A stretch of DNA of 44,638 bases from Caulobacter phage Lullwater (Viruses > Uroviricota > Caudoviricetes > Autographivirales), in assembly GCF_002743595.1 (NCBI RefSeq), contig NC_047860.1. The stretch is one strand, 5' to 3'. This document shows, in pieces, positions 32,035 to 41,067 of this stretch (the stretch's first letter is position 1; each line of letters starts with the position of its first letter). The notes under the pieces were generated by a model. That model saw nothing but the letters and a program-made list of their open reading frames with translations. It did no database searches and had not been told where the DNA came from. The position numbers and the translations under genes were made by a program.

Positions 32035-32066
32035 ACTAAGGCGGGTTCCGGCCCGCCACTTTCTTT
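32017..32066 (+). terminator. Double hairpin after the core protein gene
   Basis: ACCCTT pairs with AAGGGT across the stop codon (about 32017-32032). GGCGGG (32040-32045) pairs with CCCGCC (32052-32057), followed by ACTTTCTTT. The second is a moderate intrinsic terminator; it could reduce transcription of the very long 1317-codon gene. Confidence 0.6.
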
Positions 32067-32075
32067 GGAGAAGAC

Positions 32076-35000
32076 ATGGACATCAACGATCTTAGGGGCA
32101 AGTCCCGCGCAGATCAGTTTGCTGCTGCCGCTGAGTTCGCAGGCGTAAGCCCTGCTGTGTTTGACGGTATGTGGAAGACTGAGAGTTCGCGTGGTGTTAA
32201 CATGCGCTCCCCTGCTGGTGCTAAAGGCCACTTCGGCATTATGGACGCTACCCGCTCAACGTGGGAAAAGCGCGTTGGCACTAAGCTAAACCCAGACGAT
32301 TTTACGGATGGTCTTTACCTTGCTGCGTTGACGCTCAAGGAGAACATGAAGTCCTCCGGTGGTAATATTGTCGATGCTCTCCGTATGTACAATGGAGGCA
32401 CCGACCGACGGCGCTGGAACAATCCTGAGACGCAGGCCTATGCCAAGAAGGTAATGGGCGATGCGAAAGCTAACGTGGCGCAGGAGCCAGACGGCCTAAC
32501 GGTGGCTGACTTGTCCAAGCTTGATAGCAAGGACATTCTTAACATGCGTCCCGGAGAGCCTCTTCGTAGAGAGCCGCGTGGACCACAAGAGAAGAAGCCT
32601 ACGCACGAACAGCTTACCGCTGGGATGCTTGGTATTTCGGCGTTTGACGCTAAGCCTAACGATACGTCTTCGGCTGACAACATCCAGACCATTAATAAAG
32701 GTCAGGTGGACGAGCAGGCTAAGAAAGACAGTTATACGGCTGACGATAAGATGCGGGCTGCGTTCAACGACGTATCCTTAACGGCTGCTGCCTACCGCGC
32801 TATCTCCCGCTCGCACACTGAGGAAGAGCCTGGGTTCTCTAGCTGGTATCTCCAGAACATGGGAGAGATCGAGAAGTTCGCTCAGAACAGTGATGAGGCT
32901 AAGTGGTTGCGTCGTGCTGGTAGTCAAGCTGAGCTTAAGCAAATCCAGCAGGAGATTACGGACCAACGTCAGCGCCGCTCGGCGTATATGTCTGGCGGCT
33001 CTGGTGAGACCATGATGTGGAGCCTCGCTGGTGGCGTTCTGGACCCCCTGGGCTGGGCCGCTGGTTTCGGGGTAGGCAAGGTTGCTCAGGTCGCTGGAGT
33101 GGGCTCTAGGGCGCTCATGACGGCTGGAAAGACGGGTTCTGCCCTGGCCTCTATGACGGCTGAGAATGTAGTTGGTAACCTCCTGACCACGTCCACGCTA
33201 GACGCCTTGGGGCAGTACCAGAGCACTACGGACTATCAAATGGCTATCGGCTCAGGCCTTGCCATCTCCGGTATCACTACTCCGTTCATGCTCCTTGGTA
33301 AGGCTGACCATGCCGTTGTGGCCGCTGGTGAAGCCATGCGGGAGCGTGGGGCCAGGGATACCGCTGATCTTGCTATGCAGGCTCAGGCCAATCACCCGAA
33401 TGGTACTCCTGAACAGATTGCCGCCGAAATGGCGCGTCTGGATGGGGCCGCCAGGATGAATGACCTTAATAGCAGTCTTGCTCCTGTGCCTGATAGTCGT
33501 AGGCTTCTTCCTCGCGATACATCCTCTCTCCTAACTATGGAGAAGGGACCTGATGGTGTAGAGAAGCAGGTTATGACCCCGGCTATGATCGAGGTAGCTA
33601 AGACACATGATCTTCGGGCTGTGTCTGATCCTGTCATGCGTACGCAGGTTGCTGAGGTGATCGCTAAGTCAGACGCCATCATGGCTGAGACGCCTGTGAA
33701 CCAGAAGGCTGTCAATACGCTGATGTCTAAGGCTACCTTCGGAGGTGACCGTGGGCTTGAGAGCACCAACACGACGCTGCTTGGGTCCAAGTCCAAAGTC
33801 CTGCAAGCGTTTGGCGTACTCAGCACTGAGAGCCCAACCGGAGCTACGGCCCGTGGGCGTAATGCTGCAATTCAGAAGTTCACGCGTGAGCGCCTATATA
33901 TGGGGCACATGCAGGGCTACGAAGACATGTACCACCTGTTCCGAAAGGATAAAGGTGTGAGCGTTGTTGACGACTTCCATAATGGTACGGCACGCCGAGA
34001 GTTTAACAAGCGGGTGTTCCTTGAGATTAGCGCTCGTAAACTCGGACGCGCCAGCACGGAGAATAACCCTGCTGTCCTCCGGGTGGTTGACGACTTCAAC
34101 CGTGGTATGGTGATGATGCGAGATGACCAGCAAGCTGCTGACGTTATCGGCTCAAGCCGCCTGCACGGTGAATGGTATGTTCCGCACCGCATGGATGGAG
34201 CTAAGGTCCGGTCCCTCACCTCTGAGCAAACCGCTGCTGTCCGCAACGCCCTTAAAGAACAGTTCATGGACATTGACCTGAACGGGATTAAGGACAAGGA
34301 TGGTAAGGTCCGTCAGTGGGACGAGAAGTTCGCAGAAGAAACGGCCTCTCGTTATCTGGAGACCGCCCTAGGCAAGACCTACAAGACGGTACCGGTGCCT
34401 ATGAACATCTACGATGTGCAGGCCGCTGGTATCTTCAAGGACGTTATGCACAGCCTTGGTATCCAAGGTATGGAACTCCAAGAGCTTATGGGTAGGTACT
34501 CCCGTGGTGGTAAGGCGCATACCAAGTCCCGCCTGGGTCTAGATATGTTCACTCCTATTCCCGATGCTGACGGTGTTCAGCGCGGAGGTACCCTGGCTGA
34601 CTTGTTCATTACGGACATCCCATCCCTGTATCGGCAGTACGCGGCTGGTGTCTCTGGAGAAGTGGCGCTTGCTGCACACGGGGTTCCCGGTAAGCAGGGC
34701 CTAGAGGTTATCCGTCGAGCCGCTGTTCTTCAAGGAGCCACGACCGGTGAAATCCAAGCGTTCGATCAGGTCGCGTCTGAGTTCCTTAACACGGACTTTG
34801 GCACTAACAATCACCGCATACTGGATAACGCCCGTACCCTTAACTCCCTGGTTAACCTGGGTGGTGCTGGCTTTAACCAGATGGGCGAATACGCTAACGC
34901 TATTAACATGCTTGGCGTACAGCGCACGTTCTCCGCTATCGGTGCTCTTCCTCGTATGCTCAAGGAGGTTGGACAAATCCGATCTACTGGCCATGCAAAG

Positions 35001-36029
35001 AACGAGATTATCGGTAGCTTGGAAAAGCACGTTGGACATTTCGGCCTAGACGACTACCATTTCTCCCGCCTGTTTGATGTACCAGATCAGGACATTAAGC
35101 TTTACGGGGAGGAGAATGTCGGGGCAGTAACTAAGGCTATCCGCGCTGGCGCTTACGCTCAGAACATCCTGTCCTTTAACCGTGCTCTGTCAGCAGCGCA
35201 AACTCGTGGCATGGCTGAACAGATCACGCTCAAGGCTGCGGTCTTTATCCGAGAGGGAAAAGACGACGTTGCTCTGCGTGACATGGGCATCAGCAAGAAA
35301 CTTCAAGCCAAGATTAAAGCGGACCTTGGTAACATCGCTGAGTTCGACGGCAAGGGTAACCTAACCAAGTTCAACTTTGATAACACCAAGCTAGCCTATG
35401 AGGATCAAGCTGAGTTCGCTGAGGCGGTACTCCGTGGTAGTCACCAGATCATCCAGCACACGTTCATCGGTGAGACCGGTAAGTGGGCGCATGATGGCTT
35501 GCTCAAGCTTCTGTTCCAGTTCAGGACCTACAGCCTTACGGCCGTGGAGAAGCAGTATAAGCGTAACGTGGTAGCCTATGGGAACCTACGCGCCTTTGCT
35601 GCTATGATGGGTTCCCTGTCCTTTGCACTTCCAATTCACATGACCCGCGTACACGTCAAGACCCTTGGCATGTCTCGTAGCGATCGTGAAGAGTACATCA
35701 AGCGTAACCTGTCTCTACCCGCTATGGCGCAGGCCCTGCCTAAGTACGCGTCCAATATGGGGCTTGCTCCGGACCTGTACGACGTTGGTGTCGGCTTCGC
35801 TGGTGGATATCTGGGTGACGGCTCTGGCTCGTTCTCTGACGTTATGGGTGTGCGTAAGCAAGGCCAAGACAAACTCTTCGGTTCCAACATTGCGCCCTCT
35901 ATCAGCACTCTTGATAACGCCTGGAGTGCTGCTCACGGCAACGCGCACGCGGCGGCTCAGGTCGCCCCTGGCTCTCGTCTGCCGTTTGTTCTACCCCTAA
36001 TCAACGCCCTCAAGGGCGACGATGAATAG
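32076..36029 (+). CDS. Internal virion protein with lytic transglycosylase domain (gp16-like), 1317 aa
   Basis: ATG 32076 follows TTTGGAGAAGAC. Residues about 25-118 form an SLT-type domain: FDGMWKTESSRG with catalytic E36, GHFGIMDATRSTW (52-63), and LRMYNGGTDRRRW (102-114). T7 gp16 is 1318 residues with the same N-terminal domain. The rest is helical with hydrophobic stretches (LAGGVLDPLGWAAGFGVGKV at about 315-335). On infection it opens a hole in peptidoglycan and helps draw DNA into the cell. Confidence 0.95.
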   Translation: MDINDLRGKSRADQFAAAAEFAGVSPAVFDGMWKTESSRGVNMRSPAGAKGHFGIMDATRSTWEKRVGTKLNPDDFTDGLYLAALTLKENMKSSGGNIVDALRMYNGGTDRRRWNNPETQAYAKKVMGDAKANVAQEPDGLTVADLSKLDSKDILNMRPGEPLRREPRGPQEKKPTHEQLTAGMLGISAFDAKPNDTSSADNIQTINKGQVDEQAKKDSYTADDKMRAAFNDVSLTAAAYRAISRSHTEEEPGFSSWYLQNMGEIEKFAQNSDEAKWLRRAGSQAELKQIQQEITDQRQRRSAYMSGGSGETMMWSLAGGVLDPLGWAAGFGVGKVAQVAGVGSRALMTAGKTGSALASMTAENVVGNLLTTSTLDALGQYQSTTDYQMAIGSGLAISGITTPFMLLGKADHAVVAAGEAMRERGARDTADLAMQAQANHPNGTPEQIAAEMARLDGAARMNDLNSSLAPVPDSRRLLPRDTSSLLTMEKGPDGVEKQVMTPAMIEVAKTHDLRAVSDPVMRTQVAEVIAKSDAIMAETPVNQKAVNTLMSKATFGGDRGLESTNTTLLGSKSKVLQAFGVLSTESPTGATARGRNAAIQKFTRERLYMGHMQGYEDMYHLFRKDKGVSVVDDFHNGTARREFNKRVFLEISARKLGRASTENNPAVLRVVDDFNRGMVMMRDDQQAADVIGSSRLHGEWYVPHRMDGAKVRSLTSEQTAAVRNALKEQFMDIDLNGIKDKDGKVRQWDEKFAEETASRYLETALGKTYKTVPVPMNIYDVQAAGIFKDVMHSLGIQGMELQELMGRYSRGGKAHTKSRLGLDMFTPIPDADGVQRGGTLADLFITDIPSLYRQYAAGVSGEVALAAHGVPGKQGLEVIRRAAVLQGATTGEIQAFDQVASEFLNTDFGTNNHRILDNARTLNSLVNLGGAGFNQMGEYANAINMLGVQRTFSAIGALPRMLKEVGQIRSTGHAKNEIIGSLEKHVGHFGLDDYHFSRLFDVPDQDIKLYGEENVGAVTKAIRAGAYAQNILSFNRALSAAQTRGMAEQITLKAAVFIREGKDDVALRDMGISKKLQAKIKADLGNIAEFDGKGNLTKFNFDNTKLAYEDQAEFAEAVLRGSHQIIQHTFIGETGKWAHDGLLKLLFQFRTYSLTAVEKQYKRNVVAYGNLRAFAAMMGSLSFALPIHMTRVHVKTLGMSRSDREEYIKRNLSLPAMAQALPKYASNMGLAPDLYDVGVGFAGGYLGDGSGSFSDVMGVRKQGQDKLFGSNIAPSISTLDNAWSAAHGNAHAAAQVAPGSRLPFVLPLINALKGDDE

Positions 36030-36032
36030 ACT

Positions 36033-36060
36033 AGGCCGCCCTTCGGGACGGTCTTAGTTT
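36033..36060 (+). terminator. Terminator-like hairpin before P4
   Basis: AGGCCGCCC (36033-36041) pairs with GGACGGTCT (36046-36054, one mismatch and one G-T) around TTCG. It is followed by TAGTTT, which is the start of promoter P4. As with P3, terminator and promoter are fused back to back. Confidence 0.7.
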
Positions 36061-36074
36061 CGATACCGTATAAC
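36056..36074 (+). promoter_or_regulatory. Phage RNA polymerase promoter P4
   Basis: AGTTTCGATACCGTATAAC differs from P1 and P3 by one base (T to C at the sixth position). It lies 28-46 bases before the tail fibre gene and drives the fibre, holin and terminase block. The single change may make it weaker. Confidence 0.85.
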
Positions 36075-36101
36075 ACGAACTGTCAACATCGGAGCTACTT
36101 A

Positions 36102-37073
36102 ATGTCTTCTGATCCGATCCTGGACAGCGGTGTATCCTATTCGATCAATACCTTTCCTGGTGACGGATCGACGACTAGCTTTAACATCAACTTCTCTGGT
36201 GGTTATATCCAACAGAGCCATGTTAAAGGCTACATCGATAACATGGATGATACCCGGACTGACGTTATTGTAACGTTTACCGGGCCTAGCACCGTTAGCA
36301 CCAGCGCTCCCGCTCCTGTGGGAAAGAATATGGTCATCTGGCGTGACACGCCTAAGAGTTCGCCTATGGTGGACTTTACTGATGGCTCTATTGTGAATGA
36401 AGCCAACCTCGATAAGATTGCACGGCAAGCAGTGTTCGTGTCCGCTGAAATGGTGGACCGCTTTGCTACAGTAGCTGACCTCGGGGATGACGCCATCACT
36501 ATTGCGAATTTGGCTACAGCGAAAGCTGAGGAGGCTATCACCAAGGCTAACGCCCTTACTGGTGGCGACTTCAGTCAGTTCGTACTCCTTTCAAATCTGA
36601 CGTGGAATAACGTTAGTGGCAAGCCCACAACGTTTGCGCCTAGCGCCCACACCCACGCTCAGTCTGAGATCACCGGTCTGGCTACGGCGCTCACTACGCT
36701 TCAGACCAACATCAACGCGAAGTTTGCCGATGGCGATAGCCTGAAGGTAGACCGCCAAGCCATTGTGACCCCGGCGATTACTGCTGGTGTGCTTACCCTC
36801 GACCTCTCCCAAGGCTCTGTCTTTGAGGTAGACTGGAACGCTAACATCACGTCGATCGTCGTATCTAACTGCCCGTCTGGGTCTGTAAGCTGGACTGTGA
36901 TCCTTAAGGGAAATGGGACTTCCTATACCCTGACTTGGAACACCGGCATCTTTAAGCCCGCCTCTGGCACCTACCCTACGCTTGTTAGTGGTTCTGGTTC
37001 TTGGAACTTCCTTACCATGATGACTACTAATGCCGCAGCGCGGGTTAACCTGTTCTACGCAGGCGCGACCTAA
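36102..37073 (+). CDS. Tail fibre protein with T7 gp17-like N-terminus, 323 aa
   Basis: ATG 36102 lies after P4 with GGAG upstream. Residues 10-110 (VSYSINTFPGDGSTTSFNIN, GGYIQQSHVKGYIDN, IVNEANLDKIARQAVF) match the T7 tail fibre N-terminal domain that attaches fibres to the nozzle. A short helical or collagen-like middle follows (KPTTFAPSAHTHAQSEITGL), then a C-terminal beta domain. The protein is short for a complete fibre, so receptor binding may be shared with the later SGNH tailspike. The stop overlaps the next start. Confidence 0.88.
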   Translation: MSSDPILDSGVSYSINTFPGDGSTTSFNINFSGGYIQQSHVKGYIDNMDDTRTDVIVTFTGPSTVSTSAPAPVGKNMVIWRDTPKSSPMVDFTDGSIVNEANLDKIARQAVFVSAEMVDRFATVADLGDDAITIANLATAKAEEAITKANALTGGDFSQFVLLSNLTWNNVSGKPTTFAPSAHTHAQSEITGLATALTTLQTNINAKFADGDSLKVDRQAIVTPAITAGVLTLDLSQGSVFEVDWNANITSIVVSNCPSGSVSWTVILKGNGTSYTLTWNTGIFKPASGTYPTLVSGSGSWNFLTMMTTNAAARVNLFYAGAT

Positions 37074-37720
37074 TGACGGTCTCACGCAGGCTCCGAATTG
37101 GCGGCAAGCGTTGGACCTCTTTCGACACCGCGTATGACACTGTCTTTCCTACGTCGCAGCCCACTACGCGGAACACCACAAAGAACACGGATAAGGTCAC
37201 TACCTTTTACACGTCTGTTGGTGTCTCCTACTGGACAGCTTATGACACTAGTGTCCTGACTTCGGCTAGCTCTGTGTGGATTACCACGTACCCTACTGGT
37301 TTTCAATCCGTGGTTACAGGCTCTAGGTATACGTCATATGCTACCTCGTTTAACACGAGTGTAACCACGACCTACACTTGGCAGACTTACCGGAGCACGC
37401 AGTTTAAGCCTAGCGAAGACCCGTACGATACGTACTTCAACACTACGTATACCACGACGTCTTACTGGCAAACCTCGCGTGACACCAGTGTTCTTACGTC
37501 GTATAGCAGTGTCATTCCAGTTATACGGCCTACGTCTAACTACACGTCTGTTACCGTGAACCGGTACACCGCGTACCCGACTGGCAACTACACGAGTGAT
37601 AGTAGCTCCTGGCTTACTGACCGGATTACGCAGTCTCCTACCACGTATCCTACCACGTATGACACGGTGTGGGATACCTCGCGTCCGACTGTCCGCGTCA
37701 CATCTAGAGAGACAACCTAA
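37073..37720 (+). CDS. Thr/Ser/Tyr-rich repetitive protein, 215 aa
   Basis: ATG 37073 overlaps the fibre stop (TAATG). By my count the protein holds 56 Thr, 31 Ser and 20 Tyr, half of all residues; it has no Cys. Irregular repeats are visible, for example YWTAYDTSVLTS and YWQTSRDTSVLTS, RYTSYATSFNTS and RYTAYPTGNYTS. Such composition suggests a beta-solenoid or extended fibre with a surface ladder of hydroxyl groups. Placed directly after the fibre gene, it is probably a tail fibre segment or tip. I do not recognise a family. The next gene, overlapping it, encodes a glycosyltransferase-like protein. Confidence 0.75.
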   Translation: MTVSRRLRIGGKRWTSFDTAYDTVFPTSQPTTRNTTKNTDKVTTFYTSVGVSYWTAYDTSVLTSASSVWITTYPTGFQSVVTGSRYTSYATSFNTSVTTTYTWQTYRSTQFKPSEDPYDTYFNTTYTTTSYWQTSRDTSVLTSYSSVIPVIRPTSNYTSVTVNRYTAYPTGNYTSDSSSWLTDRITQSPTTYPTTYDTVWDTSRPTVRVTSRETT

Positions 37721-38595
37721 TGTCAGTTGCCCCGCCGTTTAGCCATGAGCTAATGGGTGACAAAGAAATCCAGACCAAGAAGATTGGGGACTTCGCCGAT
37801 AGGCGGGGTTCTCATCTTGGTGAGCTTACTAAGCTGGAGAAGATCGTTCGCGAGCTTGCTCCTCTTCCTGTAAGCTATGACGTATCACGCACACAAGCTC
37901 CGCACTTCTCGGAGTTTACGTACACTGAATTCCTCGGAGATGGTGTACTTATCCAGGCGCAATCGTCTGAGGCTAGCGCGCGTCAAGTGGCCCTAGCTCT
38001 GGATGAAGAGGTTGAAGTCGAGTACTTCCCGAAGCCTAGAGATAAGTACACCCTCAACCCTCTGGACAAAGCGCCTAAAGCAGTCGCGTTCCTTCCTGGG
38101 ACCAACTTGCTTAAGGCCGAGTTTATTAGCCGTGAGGCGTTGGCTCGTGCAATGTTCGAGGACCAAGAGCTTGTCATTAAGCCGCACCCCCTTACTGAAG
38201 CAGAGCAGGTCAAGAGCTTTGCTAGGGAGTTCGGCTATCACCGAGTTCTAAGTAACGAGGTATCCGGAGTTCAGGCCCTCATGGGAGCCGAGCGAGTTTA
38301 TTGCTCTAGTAGCACAGAACTCGGCCTGTACGCTGTAGAGATGAAGAAGCCGATCTTAAACATCGGAAGCTTCTACGCAGAGCACGACGGCACCTACGCT
38401 GCGATATACCGCCTCCTCTGGGGGCAAACCAAACTGGAGGCTAGGGATAGGCTGCTGCGTATCCTGAACTCCGTCAACGGGGGCTTCGTGCATCTAGGGG
38501 ATCAAGACCCCAGGAGTAAAGTCGAAGCCTACTTCACTAACGCTATGAGTATCAGAGAGCAGCTAAGGCCTCTGGTTCCCGTGAGGAAGAAATGA
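37720..38595 (+). CDS. GT-B glycosyltransferase-like protein, 291 aa
   Basis: ATG 37720 overlaps the upstream TAA. Residues 151-157 (LVIKPHP) and 189-219 (GAERVYCSSSTELGLYAVEM, then KKPILNIGSFY) match the donor-binding half of GT-B enzymes of the capsule-polysaccharide type (KPHP, then a strand with SSxxxxEA-like helix, then KPxxxxG). The N-terminal acceptor half is short or divergent. It would use a nucleotide-linked sugar; the acceptor could be a phage tail protein or a host surface glycan. Position among tail genes and coupling with the Thr/Ser/Tyr-rich gene favour a tail protein. It may have lost activity and serve as a structural domain. Confidence 0.6.
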   Translation: MSVAPPFSHELMGDKEIQTKKIGDFADRRGSHLGELTKLEKIVRELAPLPVSYDVSRTQAPHFSEFTYTEFLGDGVLIQAQSSEASARQVALALDEEVEVEYFPKPRDKYTLNPLDKAPKAVAFLPGTNLLKAEFISREALARAMFEDQELVIKPHPLTEAEQVKSFAREFGYHRVLSNEVSGVQALMGAERVYCSSSTELGLYAVEMKKPILNIGSFYAEHDGTYAAIYRLLWGQTKLEARDRLLRILNSVNGGFVHLGDQDPRSKVEAYFTNAMSIREQLRPLVPVRKK

Positions 38596-38777
38596 AAACT
38601 GAGCTGACGGAGTACGCCGTCCGTGCTGGCCCTGGCGTCTCTGTCGGAGGCCTCAGTCTGTTTAGTGTACCCCTCCAAGAGTGGGTATACATTCTGACCA
38701 TCGTTTATACCGTCCTGCAAATCGGGTGGTTCGGTTGGTCACGTTACAAGGAATGGAAGAAAGCCCATGGCGGCTAG
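38592..38777 (+). CDS. Holin, T7 gp17.5-like, 61 aa
   Basis: ATG 38592 overlaps the previous stop after GAGGAAGAA. One membrane span at about residues 31-49 (WVYILTIVYTVLQIGWFGW), a non-charged N-terminal part and a basic C-terminus (SRYKEWKKAHGG). Length and place between fibre and small terminase match T7 gene 17.5. It would trigger membrane lesions at lysis; with a SAR endolysin it may act as a pinholin that collapses membrane potential. It lies almost 5 kb from the endolysin. Confidence 0.8.
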   Translation: MKTELTEYAVRAGPGVSVGGLSLFSVPLQEWVYILTIVYTVLQIGWFGWSRYKEWKKAHGG

Positions 38778-39090
38778 TGAGAAGAAGCTAGGTATTCTCC
38801 ATGAGAAGCTAGCTGACGTATTCACGGAACTGCTGGACGGCGTTGTGATCGGCAAGGATGAGGGAACGGGCGAGGAAGTTCGTATGCCTCCGTCCGCCGC
38901 TATCCTGACTGCCGTAAACCAGTTCCTTAAGAACAATGACATCACCTGTGCTCCAGACGAAAGCAACGCTATGGGTAAGCTCAAAGCGAAGCAAGAGGAG
39001 CGCGCTGCGGCCCGTAAGGCCCGTGCTGATGAACAGGCTGACAAGGAGAACGCCCTGAAGGACACTGGCTTCCTGAGCGGGCTACACTAA
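38767..39090 (+). CDS. Terminase small subunit, 107 aa
   Basis: ATG 38767 overlaps the holin gene by 11 bases. T7 gp18-like order: LHEKLADVFTELLDG at the N-terminus, MPPSAAILTAVNQFLKNNDI (57-77), and a basic, highly charged C-terminal helix (KQEERAAARKARADEQADKE). It would recognise concatemeric DNA and recruit the large subunit. Confidence 0.88.
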   Translation: MAASEKKLGILHEKLADVFTELLDGVVIGKDEGTGEEVRMPPSAAILTAVNQFLKNNDITCAPDESNAMGKLKAKQEERAAARKARADEQADKENALKDTGFLSGLH

Positions 39091-40871
39091 TGGCTATCGC
39101 GGAAACTTACGAACAGGCGCTTGCTAGGTACGAAGAACTCGAAGCACTCCAAGAGGAGTATAAGAGCTTCGGCGTATTCCTAGACGACGTTATGGCTCAC
39201 ATTGGTTTCCGCGTTTCGCCCTTGCAACATGACATCGGTAAGTTCCTTGAGTTCGGACCGAAGTACATCATGGTGCAGGCGCAACGTGGCCAAGCCAAGA
39301 CTACCATTACAGCAGCCTTCGCGGTCTGGAGTTTGATCCACGATCCCAAGCACCGGGTGCTAATCCTGTCTGCTGGTGGTCGTCAAGCCAACGAGATTTC
39401 TACGCTCATCGTCCGTTTGATTATGACGATGGATGGTTTGGAGTGCTTGCGCCCAGACCCGACCATGGGCGATCGCACGTCCGTGGAAGCCTTCGATGTT
39501 CACTACACCCTTAAGGGCGTTGACAAGTCCCCCTCTGTTGCTTGCGTTGGTATCACCGGCAACCTGCAAGGTAAGCGGGCTGACCTCCTTATCCCAGATG
39601 ACATCGAGAGCACGAAGAACAGTTCTACCGCAATCATGCGGGAAATCCTGCTGAACCTGACGCGGGACTTTACCTCGATTTGTACTACCGGCCGCATCAT
39701 CTACCTGGGCACGCCCCAGACGCAGGACAGCATTTACAACACGCTGCCTAGCCGTGGCTTTACCATCCGCATTTGGCCGGGCCGCTACCCGACGCCTGAG
39801 CAGATGGATAACTATGGTGAGATGCTTGCGCCTACGATCCGTCAGGCCCTGACCATGAACCCGGCCCTCGCCTTTGGTGGTGGGATGCTTAAGGACCAAG
39901 GCCAGCCTACGGACCCCACGTACATCACAGAAGAAATCCTCCAAGGTAAGGAGCTTGACCAAGGCCCGACCTACTTCCAACTTCAGCACATGCTGAATAC
40001 GAAGCTGGCCGATGCTCTGCGTTATCCTCTTAAGCCTGAGCTTCTCATCCGTATGCGCCTGGGTCGTACCGAATACTTCCCACTCATGGTTGCCCGTGAT
40101 CTTAGCGAGGCTTCCCTAACTCCGCACAGCGTTCACTCCTTCACGTTCAAGCTGGCTAGCCCGGCCCAGACGGACAGCAAGGATGTGGCTAAGCTCACTG
40201 GTAAGGTCATGTATGTTGACCCGGCCGGTGGTGGTAAGAACGGGGACGAAACCGGGTATGCCGTGACCGGCTTCCTGAACTCTAACATCTACTGGCTTGC
40301 CGGTGGTGGGGTTCCTGGGGGCTATGCTAACGGCGTCATGCAGCAGCTTGCGGAGATCGCTAAGCGCTGGGATGTACAAAAGGTTATCATCGAAAAGAAC
40401 ATGGGCTATGGCGGCTTTGCACAAGTCTTCATTCCCATCCTCCGCGCAGCGCATCCCAATTGCGCCGTAGAGGAAGACTACGTTACCGGACAAAAGGAAC
40501 TCCGGATCATCGAAACCCTGGAACCAGTTATGGCCCGAGGCTCGCTCATTGTTAATGACGATGTGCTTGAGGAGGACGCCGACTGCTGCCAGAAGCACTC
40601 TCTTGCTGACCGTATCCTATATAGCGTCTTTCACCAGATGGCTAAGATTACGCGGGACAAGCAATGCCTTGTGCATGATGACCGGCTTGACGCCCTGGAA
40701 GGGGCTGTTCGGTATTGGACTAATCTCCTAGCAGTGGATCAAGACGCCGCCATTAAAGCGGCTAGAGCTAGGGAGTGGGCGGAAGCTCATCGCGATCCTA
40801 TGCAGCACCGTCGCCATGAGGCACCGAGTAAGCGCGGCGGCTCTCTTTTCAACAAATATATGAGGAAGTAA
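39090..40871 (+). CDS. Terminase large subunit, 593 aa
   Basis: ATG 39090 overlaps the small subunit stop (TAATG). ATPase motifs are Walker A QAQRGQAKTT (K70) and Walker B LLIPDDIES (D170, D171, E173), followed by a coupling motif YLGTPQ. The nuclease domain has MYVDPAGGGKNGDETGYAV (D377, D386) and a later acid region (DRLDALEGA near the end). T7 gp19 has 586 residues. It pumps DNA into proheads and cuts concatemers at the terminal repeat. Confidence 0.96.
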   Translation: MAIAETYEQALARYEELEALQEEYKSFGVFLDDVMAHIGFRVSPLQHDIGKFLEFGPKYIMVQAQRGQAKTTITAAFAVWSLIHDPKHRVLILSAGGRQANEISTLIVRLIMTMDGLECLRPDPTMGDRTSVEAFDVHYTLKGVDKSPSVACVGITGNLQGKRADLLIPDDIESTKNSSTAIMREILLNLTRDFTSICTTGRIIYLGTPQTQDSIYNTLPSRGFTIRIWPGRYPTPEQMDNYGEMLAPTIRQALTMNPALAFGGGMLKDQGQPTDPTYITEEILQGKELDQGPTYFQLQHMLNTKLADALRYPLKPELLIRMRLGRTEYFPLMVARDLSEASLTPHSVHSFTFKLASPAQTDSKDVAKLTGKVMYVDPAGGGKNGDETGYAVTGFLNSNIYWLAGGGVPGGYANGVMQQLAEIAKRWDVQKVIIEKNMGYGGFAQVFIPILRAAHPNCAVEEDYVTGQKELRIIETLEPVMARGSLIVNDDVLEEDADCCQKHSLADRILYSVFHQMAKITRDKQCLVHDDRLDALEGAVRYWTNLLAVDQDAAIKAARAREWAEAHRDPMQHRRHEAPSKRGGSLFNKYMRK

Positions 40872-40872
40872 G

Positions 40873-41067
40873 ATGAAGGTTACCGACCTGCCCTCTCCGG
40901 GTATTGGCGTTAAGGGTATTGAGCTGCGCCGCGAGTGCGCCAATATCATCATGAAGCAAACCGTTATCGCTGGCAAGTACGTCGGCGGTAAGACGGACCA
41001 AGCTAAGGCTCTGAAGGCGTTCTTCGATGCCTGCTCGTCGTCTCTGACTGCTATCGCTAATCCGTAA
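40873..41067 (+). CDS. Small protein after the terminase, 64 aa
   Basis: ATG 40873 is preceded by GAGGAAGTAAG. The sequence (MKVTDLPSPGIGVKGIELRR, then KYVGGKTDQAKALKAFFDAC) is basic and helical in its second half. No known family. It overlaps the next gene by one base and probably belongs to the same virion or packaging group. Confidence 0.6.
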   Translation: MKVTDLPSPGIGVKGIELRRECANIIMKQTVIAGKYVGGKTDQAKALKAFFDACSSSLTAIANP

